DNA from: Haloglomus litoreum | Lineage (GTDB): Archaea > Halobacteriota > Halobacteria > Halobacteriales > Haloarculaceae | Direction of reading: 5' to 3' | DNA length: 64,000 nucleotides | Assembly (NCBI RefSeq): GCF_029338515.1 | Contig: NZ_CP119988.1 | Span: 186,001 to 250,000, forward strand | In this document: positions 44,789 through 54,000 of the stretch, piece after piece | How positions within the stretch are numbered: position 1 is the first letter of the stretch | How the letters are laid out: each line of letters opens with the position of its first letter | Position numbers and translations under genes: made by a program | Notes under the pieces: generated by a model | What the model was told of the DNA's origin: nothing | Seen by the model: the letters and a program-made list of their open reading frames with translations, nothing else | Databases searched by the model: none

Positions 44789-45607
44789 TCAGCGCCCGGC
44801 CGACTGGAAGTCGACGTTCTCGAACTGCTGGGGGCGCTCGCCCTCCGTGGCGTAGACGTACAGCGCCGTCTTCGCGACCGCGCCCAGCGTCGTGCCGCCC
44901 AGGTAGGCCAGCAGGACGACGAGGACGCCGATGGCGATGGCGCCGACGAGTCCCAGGCCGGTGCCGCCGAGGACGAAGAACGCGGCCGCCGCGACGAGGA
45001 GGCCCGCCAGCGTGAACAGGGCCGTGACGATGCCGACGCCGAAGCTGGCGCCGGCGGTCTCGCCCCAGGTCTCCTTGAACGTCTGGCCGGAGCGCTCGAA
45101 CATCTCCCGCACCGAGACGTCCTCGAAGACGATGACGGGGATGACGAAGTAGGTCAGGATGCCCCACGCCACGCTGAAGAGGAAGGATGCGAGCTCCGCG
45201 AGCGGGTTGTCGGTGCTCTCCAGTGCCTGGAGGATGGTCCCGACGACGGCCGAGATGACCGCCCACGCGAACAGCGGACGCTTGTTGCGCCACGCCGCGG
45301 CGAGCCCCTCGTTCAACGTCGGGTCCCGACCGTGGAACACCTCGCGGGCGTTGTACATCAGCGCGGCCGAGAAGAACGCCGCGATGAACGAGGTTCCGAG
45401 GTAGACGACGAACAGTGCGGCGTACATCACGACCCCGGGGTTCGGGCCGACGAGGAAGACGGCGCCGCCGAGGATGAGCGCGAGGTAGATGGCGCCCGCG
45501 ATGCCCGAGATGGCGGGGAACACGGTGAGGCTTGGCTCCTCACGGAGGACCTGGAGGCTGTCCATCGACAGCGCCCAGCCGGTCTTGAGTCTACTGAAGA
45601 ATCCCAT
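44789..45607 (-). CDS. DUF6159-like multi-pass membrane protein
   Basis: A 272-residue protein starting with FFSRLKTGWALSMDSLQVLREEPSLTVFP, a pattern I associate with haloarchaeal DUF6159 proteins. About six to seven transmembrane helices follow, with a cytoplasmic block (NAREVFHGRDPTLNEGLAAAW) in the middle. Function unknown. The ATG at 45607 was chosen because GATTTATCC lies ~30-38 bp upstream; 20 further upstream residues in frame look unconserved. Confidence 0.78.
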   Translation of the reverse strand: MGFFSRLKTGWALSMDSLQVLREEPSLTVFPAISGIAGAIYLALILGGAVFLVGPNPGVVMYAALFVVYLGTSFIAAFFSAALMYNAREVFHGRDPTLNEGLAAAWRNKRPLFAWAVISAVVGTILQALESTDNPLAELASFLFSVAWGILTYFVIPVIVFEDVSVREMFERSGQTFKETWGETAGASFGVGIVTALFTLAGLLVAAAAFFVLGGTGLGLVGAIAIGVLVVLLAYLGGTTLGAVAKTALYVYATEGERPQQFENVDFQSAGR

Positions 45608-45685
45608 TATCGGGTGTCGATGCGTCGGCTCCGGGGATAAATCTTCGCGGCCGGCGCGTGATAGCAAGGGATTCGGATAACAGAA

Positions 45686-45718
45686 CGGTGTGTTATTTGT
45701 GCTCGGTGTGTTATTTGT
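45686..45718. repeat. Direct repeat, two 15-bp copies
   Basis: CGGTGTGTTATTTGT occurs at 45686-45700 and again at 45704-45718, separated by 3 bp (18-bp period). It lies in the AT-rich part of the island, about 80-110 bp upstream of the DUF6159 start. Confidence 0.75.
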
Positions 45719-45939
45719 TATTTTTGACGATGATTGGGTCTGTAAATCTAGAATAAGTTTGTAATTTCATTGTTTCAAAGGTTATAGTGGCGTTTCTGGT
45801 ACCGTTGTGAACTGTCTCGTGGCGACTGCTCCGGCAGGCACCCCCCGAAAGGGGCCGCGCGCTGAGGGCCCCGCGGCTCGTTGTGCTCCTCGGTCGCTCG
45901 CGTTGCTCGCTCCCTGCGGTGCTTACATCGCCGGGGTCT

Positions 45940-45986
45940 CCGGAAATCTACGATTTCCGGGATGACGAGAGAGCTTCGCTCTCTCG
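45940..45986. repeat. Two perfect 9-bp hairpins with 3-nt loops
   Basis: CCGGAAATC-TAC-GATTTCCGG occupies 45940-45960, and CGAGAGAGC-TTC-GCTCTCTCG occupies 45966-45986. A shorter one (CCCCG-TTG-CGGGG) lies at 46024-46036. They resemble the hairpin chains at 58.0-58.3 and 60.0-60.2 kb. Confidence 0.75.
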
Positions 45987-46059
45987 AACCAGACCGCTCA
46001 GCGCGCGGCCCCTTTCAGTCCCGCCCCGTTGCGGGGTTGGCCGAGCATTCGTGCGTGGT

Positions 46060-46180
46060 GGTTCCGTCGGAGCGCTAGCGTCCCCACACCTCCCCGCGCC
46101 AGCGGCGAGGTGTTCCGGCACGCTCGCTAGCGCTCGCGGCCTCTACGGGGGCCGCTGGCGCGCTTCCTAATCTCGGAACC
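46060..46180 (+). repeat. Dispersed ~122-bp element, copy 1
   Basis: The element is bounded by GGTTCC (46060-46065) and GGAACC (46175-46180). Inside it, GCGCCAGCGGC and GCCGCTGGCGC form an 11-bp inverted repeat. A 63-bp core from ~46081 is identical to the copy at 57738-57860. Between the copies, differences cluster in the loop-like positions. No ORF. It is either a MITE-like element or a structured RNA. Confidence 0.8.
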
Positions 46181-46362
46181 TGCCAGTGGACCAACCGCTC
46201 ACCGGCCGGGAGCGAGTGGCGCAGCGCGGACGCGCAAGCCCGCGTGACCTGGGGAAGGGCAGGGTTGCCGCGAGCCGTCCCAAACCACGTCGGGCGGGAC
46301 TTTCAACAGAGTCTGGTCGTTGTGGCTGTCGGTCCCGTCGTAACGAGAGCCAGAATCCTCGT

Positions 46363-47529
<1,167 letters not shown>

Positions 47530-48026
47530 ATCGAGCGCGCGAGCGCCGTGGGCTAAAAGCTACTGTGTGAGTGGAACGCCGACGGCTCGGACATGGACGA
47601 AGTCGACCGTGCGGGCGCTTCCGTGTGCGCTCCCGCGCGTGCGAGGGGAGCGCGGGGTGGCTGCGTGGGCTCCGGGCGAGAGCCAGCCCCCACACGCGTC
47701 GGCCCCGCTGTTCCGGCGTGTGACACCGTCACGCGCTGATTCCACCGTCGCCCGGCGCTGGATAAACACCCCGGTCAATTCGGGCAACAGCGATACCGGG
47801 TGGGAGACGCAAGTCCGGGGTGAGTGCGGATTCGTCGTCGTGGGCCCCGGCGCTGCCGTAGCCGACCCCGCTGGCCTTCGACCCCGCCGGCCCCCACCGC
47901 CATGGCGTGGTAGCCGGCGCCCGCCCGCTCGCCGCCGCATCGCTCTGACACTGTTTGGTTCTCTCTGGTAACGAATGGTTTCAGAACCCAATCTTTATAT
48001 GTACTCGCGACGTAGGAGGGAGTACA
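47530..48026. promoter_or_regulatory. 497-bp divergent region with the 48027 promoter and a palindrome
   Basis: The left end holds the trpB promoter. The right end holds a strong TATA, CTTTATAT (47993-48000). The perfect inverted repeat GTACTC (48001-48006) and GAGTAC (48020-48025), 13 bp apart, covers the predicted start of transcription right before the ATG at 48027. An SD-like GGAGGG (48015-48020) lies inside it. Between, I see no gene; GC-rich sequence around 47840-47930 may fold, but not as a tRNA. Confidence 0.5.
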
Positions 48027-48731
48027 ATGGCAGACAGCAACTCTCCGTTCGGCATCGCGTTCGACGTACAGCGCAGTGCGATCCAGACCACGCAGGACGC
48101 CGTCCACACGGGCGTCAACATCCAGCGTGACATCAACGAGGCCCTCGTCGACTCCATCGAGCCGACGCGCGAGGTCTCCGAGAGCGGCGCCGACCTCGTC
48201 CGCTCGGGCGTGGAGGCCTACCTCGACGCCGTCGAGGCGGCCCTCCCGAGCGACCAGGACGTCTTCGGTGACCTCCGCGAGAGCATCGACGAGCAGCTCG
48301 ACACCATCGCCGAGAACCGCGAGGAGGCCGCCGACCAGCTGGAGGAGAACCTCCGCGACGGCGCCGACTCCGTCGACGAGTTCCTCGCCGACTTCCTCGA
48401 GAACCTGGACGAGCAGGTCGACTCCCTGCTCGAGTCCAGCGAGGACCTCGAGGGCCAGACGGTCGACGCCCTGGAGGAGCTCCAGGACCAGATCGAGGAG
48501 CTCCAGGACGAGCTCGAGAGCCGCGGCGACGAGTTCGAGGAGCAGGTCGCCGAGCAGCTCGACGGCCTCTCCGAGAACTTCGAGGACGGCGCCGGCCAGC
48601 TGAGCGAGTCCATCGAGGACGCGACCCAGCAGCTCGAGGACGCCGCGGACGACCTCCAGCAGCAGGTCGACGAGGTCTCCGACGACATCCAGAGCCAGGT
48701 CGACGACGTCTCCGAGGACGTCAGCGCGTAA
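48027..48731 (+). CDS. Acidic coiled-coil, phasin-like protein
   Basis: A 234-residue, extremely acidic protein that is helical almost throughout. Residues 1-45 (NSPFGIAFDVQRSAIQTTQD...) form an amphipathic segment related in pattern to the N-terminus of the protein at 25261-25917. The rest is heptad-rich coiled coil with Glu/Asp/Gln/Leu (LEELQDQIEELQDELESRGD). This composition fits a phasin-like granule protein or a structural coiled coil; no PHA synthase is in the window, so the role is open. The TATA at 47993-48000, ~27 bp upstream, indicates strong leaderless expression. Confidence 0.75.
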   Translation: MADSNSPFGIAFDVQRSAIQTTQDAVHTGVNIQRDINEALVDSIEPTREVSESGADLVRSGVEAYLDAVEAALPSDQDVFGDLRESIDEQLDTIAENREEAADQLEENLRDGADSVDEFLADFLENLDEQVDSLLESSEDLEGQTVDALEELQDQIEELQDELESRGDEFEEQVAEQLDGLSENFEDGAGQLSESIEDATQQLEDAADDLQQQVDEVSDDIQSQVDDVSEDVSA

Positions 48732-48919
48732 GCGCTCCGACACACGCTCCCACCCTTCCCCTTCCTCGACCGCCGGGCGCCTCGCCCGGCGTCGCTTCCA
48801 CACCCCACAGCGGCCGCACCATCCGCGTGCCCAGCTGCTGAGCCGGGCGGCCGCCACGCCGCCTCCCGTTCATCGCTGCCAGCCGTGACCTTTCTGTCCC
48901 CGCCCCCGCAGGACCGGGT

Positions 48920-49219
48920 ATGAGCGACGAGCGCGATCCGGAGGCCACCCTGGAGGAGTGGAAGGCGTCGATGCAGGACGAACACGAGCGGGCCATCGCC
49001 GAGCCCGACCCCGACGCCGACCACCACCTCTCCGGCGTCGTGCAGGTGAGCTACCGGGTCGGCTACGACTACGACCCCGACGAGGGGCTGGTCGTGGTCG
49101 AGGACGAGCAGGTCGACGAACGCGGCGAACCCGAACTGCTGGGCTGTTCCTGTGGCGTGCGCGGGATGACCCGCGAGGAGGCCCGCGAGCATCTCGCGGC
49201 CGCGCGGGGCGACGCCTGA
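48920..49219 (+). CDS. Small acidic protein with CSCG motif, unknown
   Basis: A 99-residue acidic protein. Residues ~38-65 predict beta-strands (GVVQVSYRVGYDYDPDEGLVVV), and a CSCGVRGMTREEAREHL motif lies near the end. I know no function. The Cys pair is too short to bind zinc alone. It is colinear with the HNH-membrane gene 55 bp downstream. Confidence 0.65.
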   Translation: MSDERDPEATLEEWKASMQDEHERAIAEPDPDADHHLSGVVQVSYRVGYDYDPDEGLVVVEDEQVDERGEPELLGCSCGVRGMTREEAREHLAAARGDA

Positions 49220-49274
49220 TTTCGGTGACCGTACTGGCCCCGACACCTATACTCTCGGTGGCTCTGGGTCCTGT

Positions 49275-50414
49275 ATGAGCGCCGACGGTATCGACCCGCG
49301 CTACGACCACCAGGGGAACTACGCCGGCGACCTCCCGCCGGACTGGGACGCCCGGCGCCAGCGGGTCTACCGGCGCGACGACTACACCTGCCAGCGGTGC
49401 GACCACCGGAGCGGCCCGCATGCCCCCGGTGAGGGTCGGCGGCTCCACGCCCACCACCGCACCCCGCGCTCGGCGGGCGGGTCGAACGCGCTCGAGAACC
49501 TCGTCACGCTCTGCGAGCCGTGCCACAACGCCGTCCACGACCACGACATCACCCTGTCGATGGACACGGGGACGGGGACGACCGGCACCACCGGCACCAC
49601 TGGTACCACCGGCACCACGGGGTCGGCGTCCGGGTCCGGGGGCGAGTTCATCGCGTACCTCGTCGCCGTCCTGCTGTCGATGCCGGTCGCTACGGTCGCC
49701 CTCATCGTGGTCGGGGGTGTCGCGGCGATGGCGGTCGGAGCGGCGGCGGCCCCGGCGATGAGCGTCGTCGCCCTCGTGGTCGCCGCCGTCGCGGCCGCGC
49801 GCTCCGACGGCTTCGGCGAGTTGACCGGTGGGACGCTCGGCCTCCGGGCACTGGTCGTGCCGGCCGCCCTCGCCGCCATCCCCGTCTACTCGGCGGTCAC
49901 CGGCGTCAGGACCATGTACACCGTGTTCCTCACCGAGTGGGCGCTCCTCGCGCTCTACCTCCTGACGGGACCGGTCGCCCGCCAGTACGGGTGGCGCGGT
50001 GACTCCCGGGCCCGGGCGGCCTACGCCGCCGCGGTGGCGCTGGTGGGCGGGACCTTCGCGGTCGACGTGACGGGGGTGTTCAACGAGCACGTCTGGGCCG
50101 GGTTCGTCCCCCCGCTCGCGCCCGTGGAGGCCGCGCTCCGGACGGCCGCCGGGCAGGGAGTCGTCATCGGGGTCGTCACCGTGCTCTTCGCGGGCTACCT
50201 GCTCGCCGGTGGCGCGCTCGCGGGTTCCTTCCCCTCGGTGTCCGACCGGGCCGCCACCGACGGCAGCGGGCGCGACAGCCGTGATGACGCCCCGAGCGGG
50301 TCGAGCGAGCGGTCGGCACCGCCGTTCTACGGTGCCGACAGCGATGGTCGCGCCGCCGATGCCGCCGCCGCTGATGCCGACGACGCGGATGCCCCCGGCT
50401 TCGACAGGGGCTGA
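49275..50414 (+). CDS. HNH nuclease domain fused to a multi-pass membrane domain
   Basis: A 379-residue fusion. Residues ~25-95 are an HNH endonuclease: two zinc CxxC pairs (CQRC and CEPC) and the catalytic block LHAHHRTPRSAGGSNALENLV ending with HNAVHDHD. A flexible linker of five GTT tripeptides (residues ~100-116, encoded by 9-bp DNA repeats) leads to a membrane domain (~125-335) with about seven to eight helices. The acidic C-terminus is disordered. The HNH would sit in the cytoplasm. A role in defence against incoming DNA or RNA is conceivable, but no partner gene is apparent. Confidence 0.82.
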   Translation: MSADGIDPRYDHQGNYAGDLPPDWDARRQRVYRRDDYTCQRCDHRSGPHAPGEGRRLHAHHRTPRSAGGSNALENLVTLCEPCHNAVHDHDITLSMDTGTGTTGTTGTTGTTGTTGSASGSGGEFIAYLVAVLLSMPVATVALIVVGGVAAMAVGAAAAPAMSVVALVVAAVAAARSDGFGELTGGTLGLRALVVPAALAAIPVYSAVTGVRTMYTVFLTEWALLALYLLTGPVARQYGWRGDSRARAAYAAAVALVGGTFAVDVTGVFNEHVWAGFVPPLAPVEAALRTAAGQGVVIGVVTVLFAGYLLAGGALAGSFPSVSDRAATDGSGRDSRDDAPSGSSERSAPPFYGADSDGRAADAAAADADDADAPGFDRG

Positions 50415-50495
50415 CCGTCGGCCGTCCAGGGCGCGACGTCCCGCGGACCAGGGGCCGCCCCGACGCTTTTCGCCGCGGCCGCCGAACGGCCGCCC

Positions 50496-50912
50496 ATGCC
50501 ACTCGCCGACCATCTCAGCGGCATCGTCCACGAGGCAACCCAGGCCGAGGGCACGGGGTTCGACCTGACGGTCGACAGCATCCACGCGGTCACCGCGCCC
50601 GGTGCCATCGACTTCGGCGGCGGCGAACTCGAAGCCGCCGAGACGACGGCGCTGGACACGGTGAAGAACGAGCCCGACGACGACTACGGCTGGTGGACGC
50701 TCTCGCCCGGCACGTACCTCGTCACGTACAACGAGTCGCTGGACACCGACGAGCCGGTCGTCCTCCAGCCCCGCGACGAACTGGTCGAGCGGGGCGCCAG
50801 CCACCCGACGCTGCACGTCTCCGAGCTACCGCGGGTGCCGCTCTCCGTTCCCGAGGCGGGCCTCCACCTGAAGGAGAACGCGCGGGTGTCGACGCTGGTG
50901 GACGACGCATAG
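50496..50912 (+). CDS. dUTPase/dCTP deaminase-like protein
   Basis: A 138-residue protein with features of the dCTP deaminase/dUTPase fold: GAIDFGGGELEAA, DDYGWWTLSPGTYLVTYNESL, LQPRDELVERGASHPTLHV and LPRVPLSVPEAGLHLKENARVS. In haloarchaea such proteins are commonly called deoxyuridine triphosphatase-like. It would keep dUTP low, but the catalytic Asp/Ser set cannot be checked reliably by eye. A standalone gene. Confidence 0.7.
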   Translation: MPLADHLSGIVHEATQAEGTGFDLTVDSIHAVTAPGAIDFGGGELEAAETTALDTVKNEPDDDYGWWTLSPGTYLVTYNESLDTDEPVVLQPRDELVERGASHPTLHVSELPRVPLSVPEAGLHLKENARVSTLVDDA

Positions 50913-51307
50913 GCCGCCGCTCGATGGCGGATGTTGTAGATGCGGGCAGTTGTACTCGCCATATCTGGGCTCTCGTGCAGTGCTCGTCGTATTATGCCCT
51001 TGGGTGCGAATCACACGCCTATGATCTCCTAACGGGGTCGTCCCCACGGCGACGAGTCCCGGTCATGCCACGCCACGACTCGGCCCGCCGACCGACGCTG
51101 GCCGCGCTGGTCGCTGGCTCCGGGCCGGGTCCCGTCGCTCGTGGCGTCGCCGTCCTCGCCGTCTGTACGTTTCGCCGTCGCGCGGGCGACGCGGTCACGC
51201 TCGCGACGTACGACTGTGCGGCCTGACGCCGGGTCCGACGGGCGACGTCGTCCGGTGTCGCGCCGACCGTAACGACCACTTGCCCGGCCCTCCAGTCACC
51301 GCCAACA
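50913..51307. other. 395-bp region before mutL
   Basis: Mostly non-coding. It includes an AT-containing stretch around 50960-51035 with TATA-like TATTATG (~50990-50996), and the weak small ORF at 51065. No mutL promoter is clear. Confidence 0.4.
51065..51226 (+). CDS. Possible small basic protein, doubtful
   Basis: A 53-residue ORF starting MPRHDSARRPTLAALV. It is Arg/Ala-rich with one weak hydrophobic stretch (PVARGVAVLAVCTF). The composition is unlike the acidic proteins around it, and no family is recognisable. Kept only because it fills a gap and has an ATG. Confidence 0.2.
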   Translation: MPRHDSARRPTLAALVAGSGPGPVARGVAVLAVCTFRRRAGDAVTLATYDCAA

Positions 51308-53617
51308 GTGCCCGAGATCCACGAACTCGACGCGGCGACGGTGGACCGCATCGCGGCCGGCGAGGTCGTCGAGCGCCCCGCCAGCGCGGTCAAGGAGCTG
51401 GTCGAGAACGCCATCGACGCCGACGCGACCCGCGTCGAGGTCGCGGTGGAGGCGGGCGGTAGCGAGGGCATCCGGGTCTCGGACGACGGCATCGGGATGA
51501 CCCGCGAGGCGGTCGAGCGCGCCGTGCGCGAGCACACCACCTCGAAGATCCAGGACGTCTCGGACCTCGAATCCGGGGTGGGAACGCTCGGCTTCCGGGG
51601 CGAGGCGCTCCACGCCATCGGCGCCGTCTCGCGCCTGACCGTGCGGACGCGACCGCGGGGCGACCGCGACGACCTCCCCGACGACGCGGCCGAGACGGGC
51701 ACCGAACTCGTCGTCGAGGGCGGCGAGGTCACGAGCGTCGAGCGCGTGGGCTGCCCGGAGGGCACGACCGTCGAGGTCGAGGACCTGTTCTACAACGTGC
51801 CCGCGCGCCGGAAGTACCTCAAGCGCGATGCCACCGAGTTCGCCCACGTCAACCGCGTCGTCGCGGGCTACGCGCTGGCGAACCCGGGCGTGGCGGTCTC
51901 GCTGACCCACGACGGCCGCGAGACGTTCGCGACGCCCGGGCAGGGGGACCTCCGGAGCGCGATGCTGGCGGTGTACGGCCGCGAGGTCGCCGAGGGCACG
52001 GTGCTCGTCGGCGGCGGGGGCGCGGACCCGTCGGTCGAGGCCGCACGCGTGGCCGCCCGCCCCGACGATACCCCGGCCGATGCCGACCCGGACGGCCCGC
52101 TCGACGGGGTCTGTGGCCTCGTCAGCGACCCCGAGACGACCCGCTCCGGTCGGGAGTACCTCAACGTCTACGTCAACGGCCGGTGGGTCACCGCCCGTGC
52201 GGTGCGTGAGGCCATCGTCGAGGCGTACGGCGGGCAGCTGGCGGGCGACCGCTACCCGTTCGCCGCGCTGTTCCTCTCGCTGCCGGCCGGCGAGGTGGAC
52301 GTGAACGTCCACCCGCGCAAGCGCGAGGTCCGGTTCGCCGACGAGGAGGGTGTCCGCCGGCAGGTCAAGCGGGCCGTGCGCTCGGCGCTGCTGGAGGCGG
52401 GCCTGGTCCGGTCCTCGGCCCCGCGAGGCCGTTCCCAGCCCGAGCAGACCGAGATCTCGCCCGAGCGCGCGGTGAAGGAGTCGGACTCGCTGGCCGGGAC
52501 GGGTGACGAGCCCCGGCGCGTCGACGACGGCCGCTGGCAGGCCGCCGAGGCGGACACGACGCCCGAGCCAGGGGTCGAGGAACCCGGTCCGGACGCCGCC
52601 GAGCGCGAGGCCCGGACCGACACGGACCCGGGTCGGTGGCGCGTCGCGGACAGCGACGGCATCGCGCCGACCGCCGCGCCCGACGTCGACGAGTCCGACG
52701 GCGGGACGACATCGGGCGACGCCGGGGACGCGACAGGGTCGGGGACGGCCGGTCCGGCGGCCGGCCCCGACGGCCGGACGGGGGGCGCGACGCCGGACAC
52801 CGACCGGAGCGAGGAGGCCGCTGCCGGGGCACGGACCGCACCCGGCACCCGGCCCGCCTCCCCGGAGGGGAGCGCTTCGGGTGGAACGGCCCCCGAACGC
52901 GCCGACAGCGCCGACGGGGCCGACCCCCACCGGCGCTTCCGCGCCGGGGAGCAGCGCACCCTCGGGGGCGAGGCCGTCGACCGCTCGTTCGCCTTCGACC
53001 GGCTGCCCCGGATGCGGGTGCTCGGCCAGCTGTCGGGGACGTACCTCGCGGCCGAGACCGACGACGGGCTCGTCCTCGTCGACCAGCACGCGGCCGACGA
53101 GCGGGTCAACTACGAGGCACTCCGCGAGCAGTTCCTCGACGGCCCGGTCACGACCCAGACCCTGGCCGAACCGGTCTCCGTGCCGGTGACGAGCGAGGAG
53201 GCCGAACTCGTCCGGGAGCGTGGCGTGGCGCTGGAGCGGCTGGGCCTGTCGGTCGCGCTCGCGGACGGCGAGGACGGTCGGGCCGTTCGCGTCTCGGCGG
53301 TGCCGGCGGTCCTGGCCGAGGCGATGGACGCCGACCTCGTCCGTGACCTGCTCGCGGACCTCGCCGCGGGGAACCCGGACGCGACGGTCACCGAGCGCGT
53401 CGACGCGCTGCTGGGCGACATGGCCTGCTACCCCGCCATCAAGGGCAACGAGTCGCTCCGCGAGGGGACCGTCGTCTCGCTGCTGGAGGCGCTCGATGAC
53501 TGCGAGAACCCGTACGCCTGCCCGCACGGGCGCCCGACCCTCGTCGAGTTCGACCTCGACGAGATCGAGGACCGCTTCGAGCGGGACTACCCCGGGCACT
53601 CGCACCGACGGGAGTAG
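51308..53617 (+). CDS. mutL: DNA mismatch repair protein MutL
   Basis: A 769-residue MutL. The N-terminal GHKL ATPase has ERPASAVKELVENAIDADAT, DDGIGM and GTLGFRGEALHAIGAV. Residues ~360-555 are a long acidic, low-complexity linker. The C-terminal domain shows the endonuclease-type DQHAADERVNYE motif near residue 592, and the ACYPAIKGNE and CPHGRPT zinc-site motifs. It coordinates MutS with strand excision. The start is a GTG. In many haloarchaea mutL lies beside mutS; here it does not within the window. Confidence 0.96.
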   Translation: MPEIHELDAATVDRIAAGEVVERPASAVKELVENAIDADATRVEVAVEAGGSEGIRVSDDGIGMTREAVERAVREHTTSKIQDVSDLESGVGTLGFRGEALHAIGAVSRLTVRTRPRGDRDDLPDDAAETGTELVVEGGEVTSVERVGCPEGTTVEVEDLFYNVPARRKYLKRDATEFAHVNRVVAGYALANPGVAVSLTHDGRETFATPGQGDLRSAMLAVYGREVAEGTVLVGGGGADPSVEAARVAARPDDTPADADPDGPLDGVCGLVSDPETTRSGREYLNVYVNGRWVTARAVREAIVEAYGGQLAGDRYPFAALFLSLPAGEVDVNVHPRKREVRFADEEGVRRQVKRAVRSALLEAGLVRSSAPRGRSQPEQTEISPERAVKESDSLAGTGDEPRRVDDGRWQAAEADTTPEPGVEEPGPDAAEREARTDTDPGRWRVADSDGIAPTAAPDVDESDGGTTSGDAGDATGSGTAGPAAGPDGRTGGATPDTDRSEEAAAGARTAPGTRPASPEGSASGGTAPERADSADGADPHRRFRAGEQRTLGGEAVDRSFAFDRLPRMRVLGQLSGTYLAAETDDGLVLVDQHAADERVNYEALREQFLDGPVTTQTLAEPVSVPVTSEEAELVRERGVALERLGLSVALADGEDGRAVRVSAVPAVLAEAMDADLVRDLLADLAAGNPDATVTERVDALLGDMACYPAIKGNESLREGTVVSLLEALDDCENPYACPHGRPTLVEFDLDEIEDRFERDYPGHSHRRE

Positions 53618-54000
53618 GACGGGACTGGCTCGGTCTCTCCGTGTGGCGGAGTCTCCACACCGAAAGTTCCGTAACCCCGTGGAAAGCCCCTGCTCGCCCC
53701 GGCTTTAGGAGGTCGCTACGCACCGAGCCGGAACGGTGTGGACGCGACCTCGGCCGACCGATTTCCTGGCGGACTCGAAGGGCGAGCGCTCTCGGCGGCG
53801 CCCGGACGACGTAAGCACCGCAGCGGAACGAGCGAAGCGAGTGGAGCGAGGAGCGCAGCGAGGCCCGGCGCCCCGAGAGCGCGAGGGCTTCGTAGGCGTC
53901 CCTGTCGTCGTCGTCGAAGTCACCGTACCGTCGAATCCGACCAGAGACGGGTCCCAGCAACCACCCCGACTTAACCCGACGCCCCCCGAACACGGCGAGC
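53618..54000. other. 383-bp gene-free island
   Basis: Gap between mutL and the PfkB gene, filled by repeat-family sequence (53772-53917) and a GAAAGCCCC string near 53681. No ORF is believable. Confidence 0.6.
53772..53917. repeat. Modular dispersed repeat, copy 1
   Basis: It begins with GACTCGAAGGGCGAG and ends with GAGGGCTTCGTAGGCGTC followed by CGTCGTC. The same ends occur at 58141-58348 with a different middle. The inner block 53811-53861 is the reverse complement of sequence in the islands at 45884-45926 and 57619-57659. Confidence 0.7.

Larger units (their letters stand above)
45608..46362. other. 755-bp gene-free island with repeats and hairpins
   Basis: No believable gene is present. 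The left 180 bp are AT-rich and carry a 15-bp direct repeat. The middle has two 9-bp hairpins with 3-nt loops. The right part contains the ~121-bp element described separately. The island separates the DUF6159 gene from trpB, whose 3' ends and 5' ends give no reason for such a long gap. Confidence 0.7.

Noticed and set aside
45883-46170. Short plus-strand ORFs in the 46-kb island
   Set aside because: They translate hairpins and repeat sequence; low-complexity Arg/Ser products without conserved residues.
47840-47930. Possible tRNA-like fold
   Set aside because: The acceptor arms do not pair as 7 bp, and no proper T-arm or anticodon arm is seen.
49577-49620. Short tandem repeats, possible CRISPR or VNTR locus
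   Set aside because: The 9-bp units are in frame and encode the GTT linker of the HNH fusion; no spacers.
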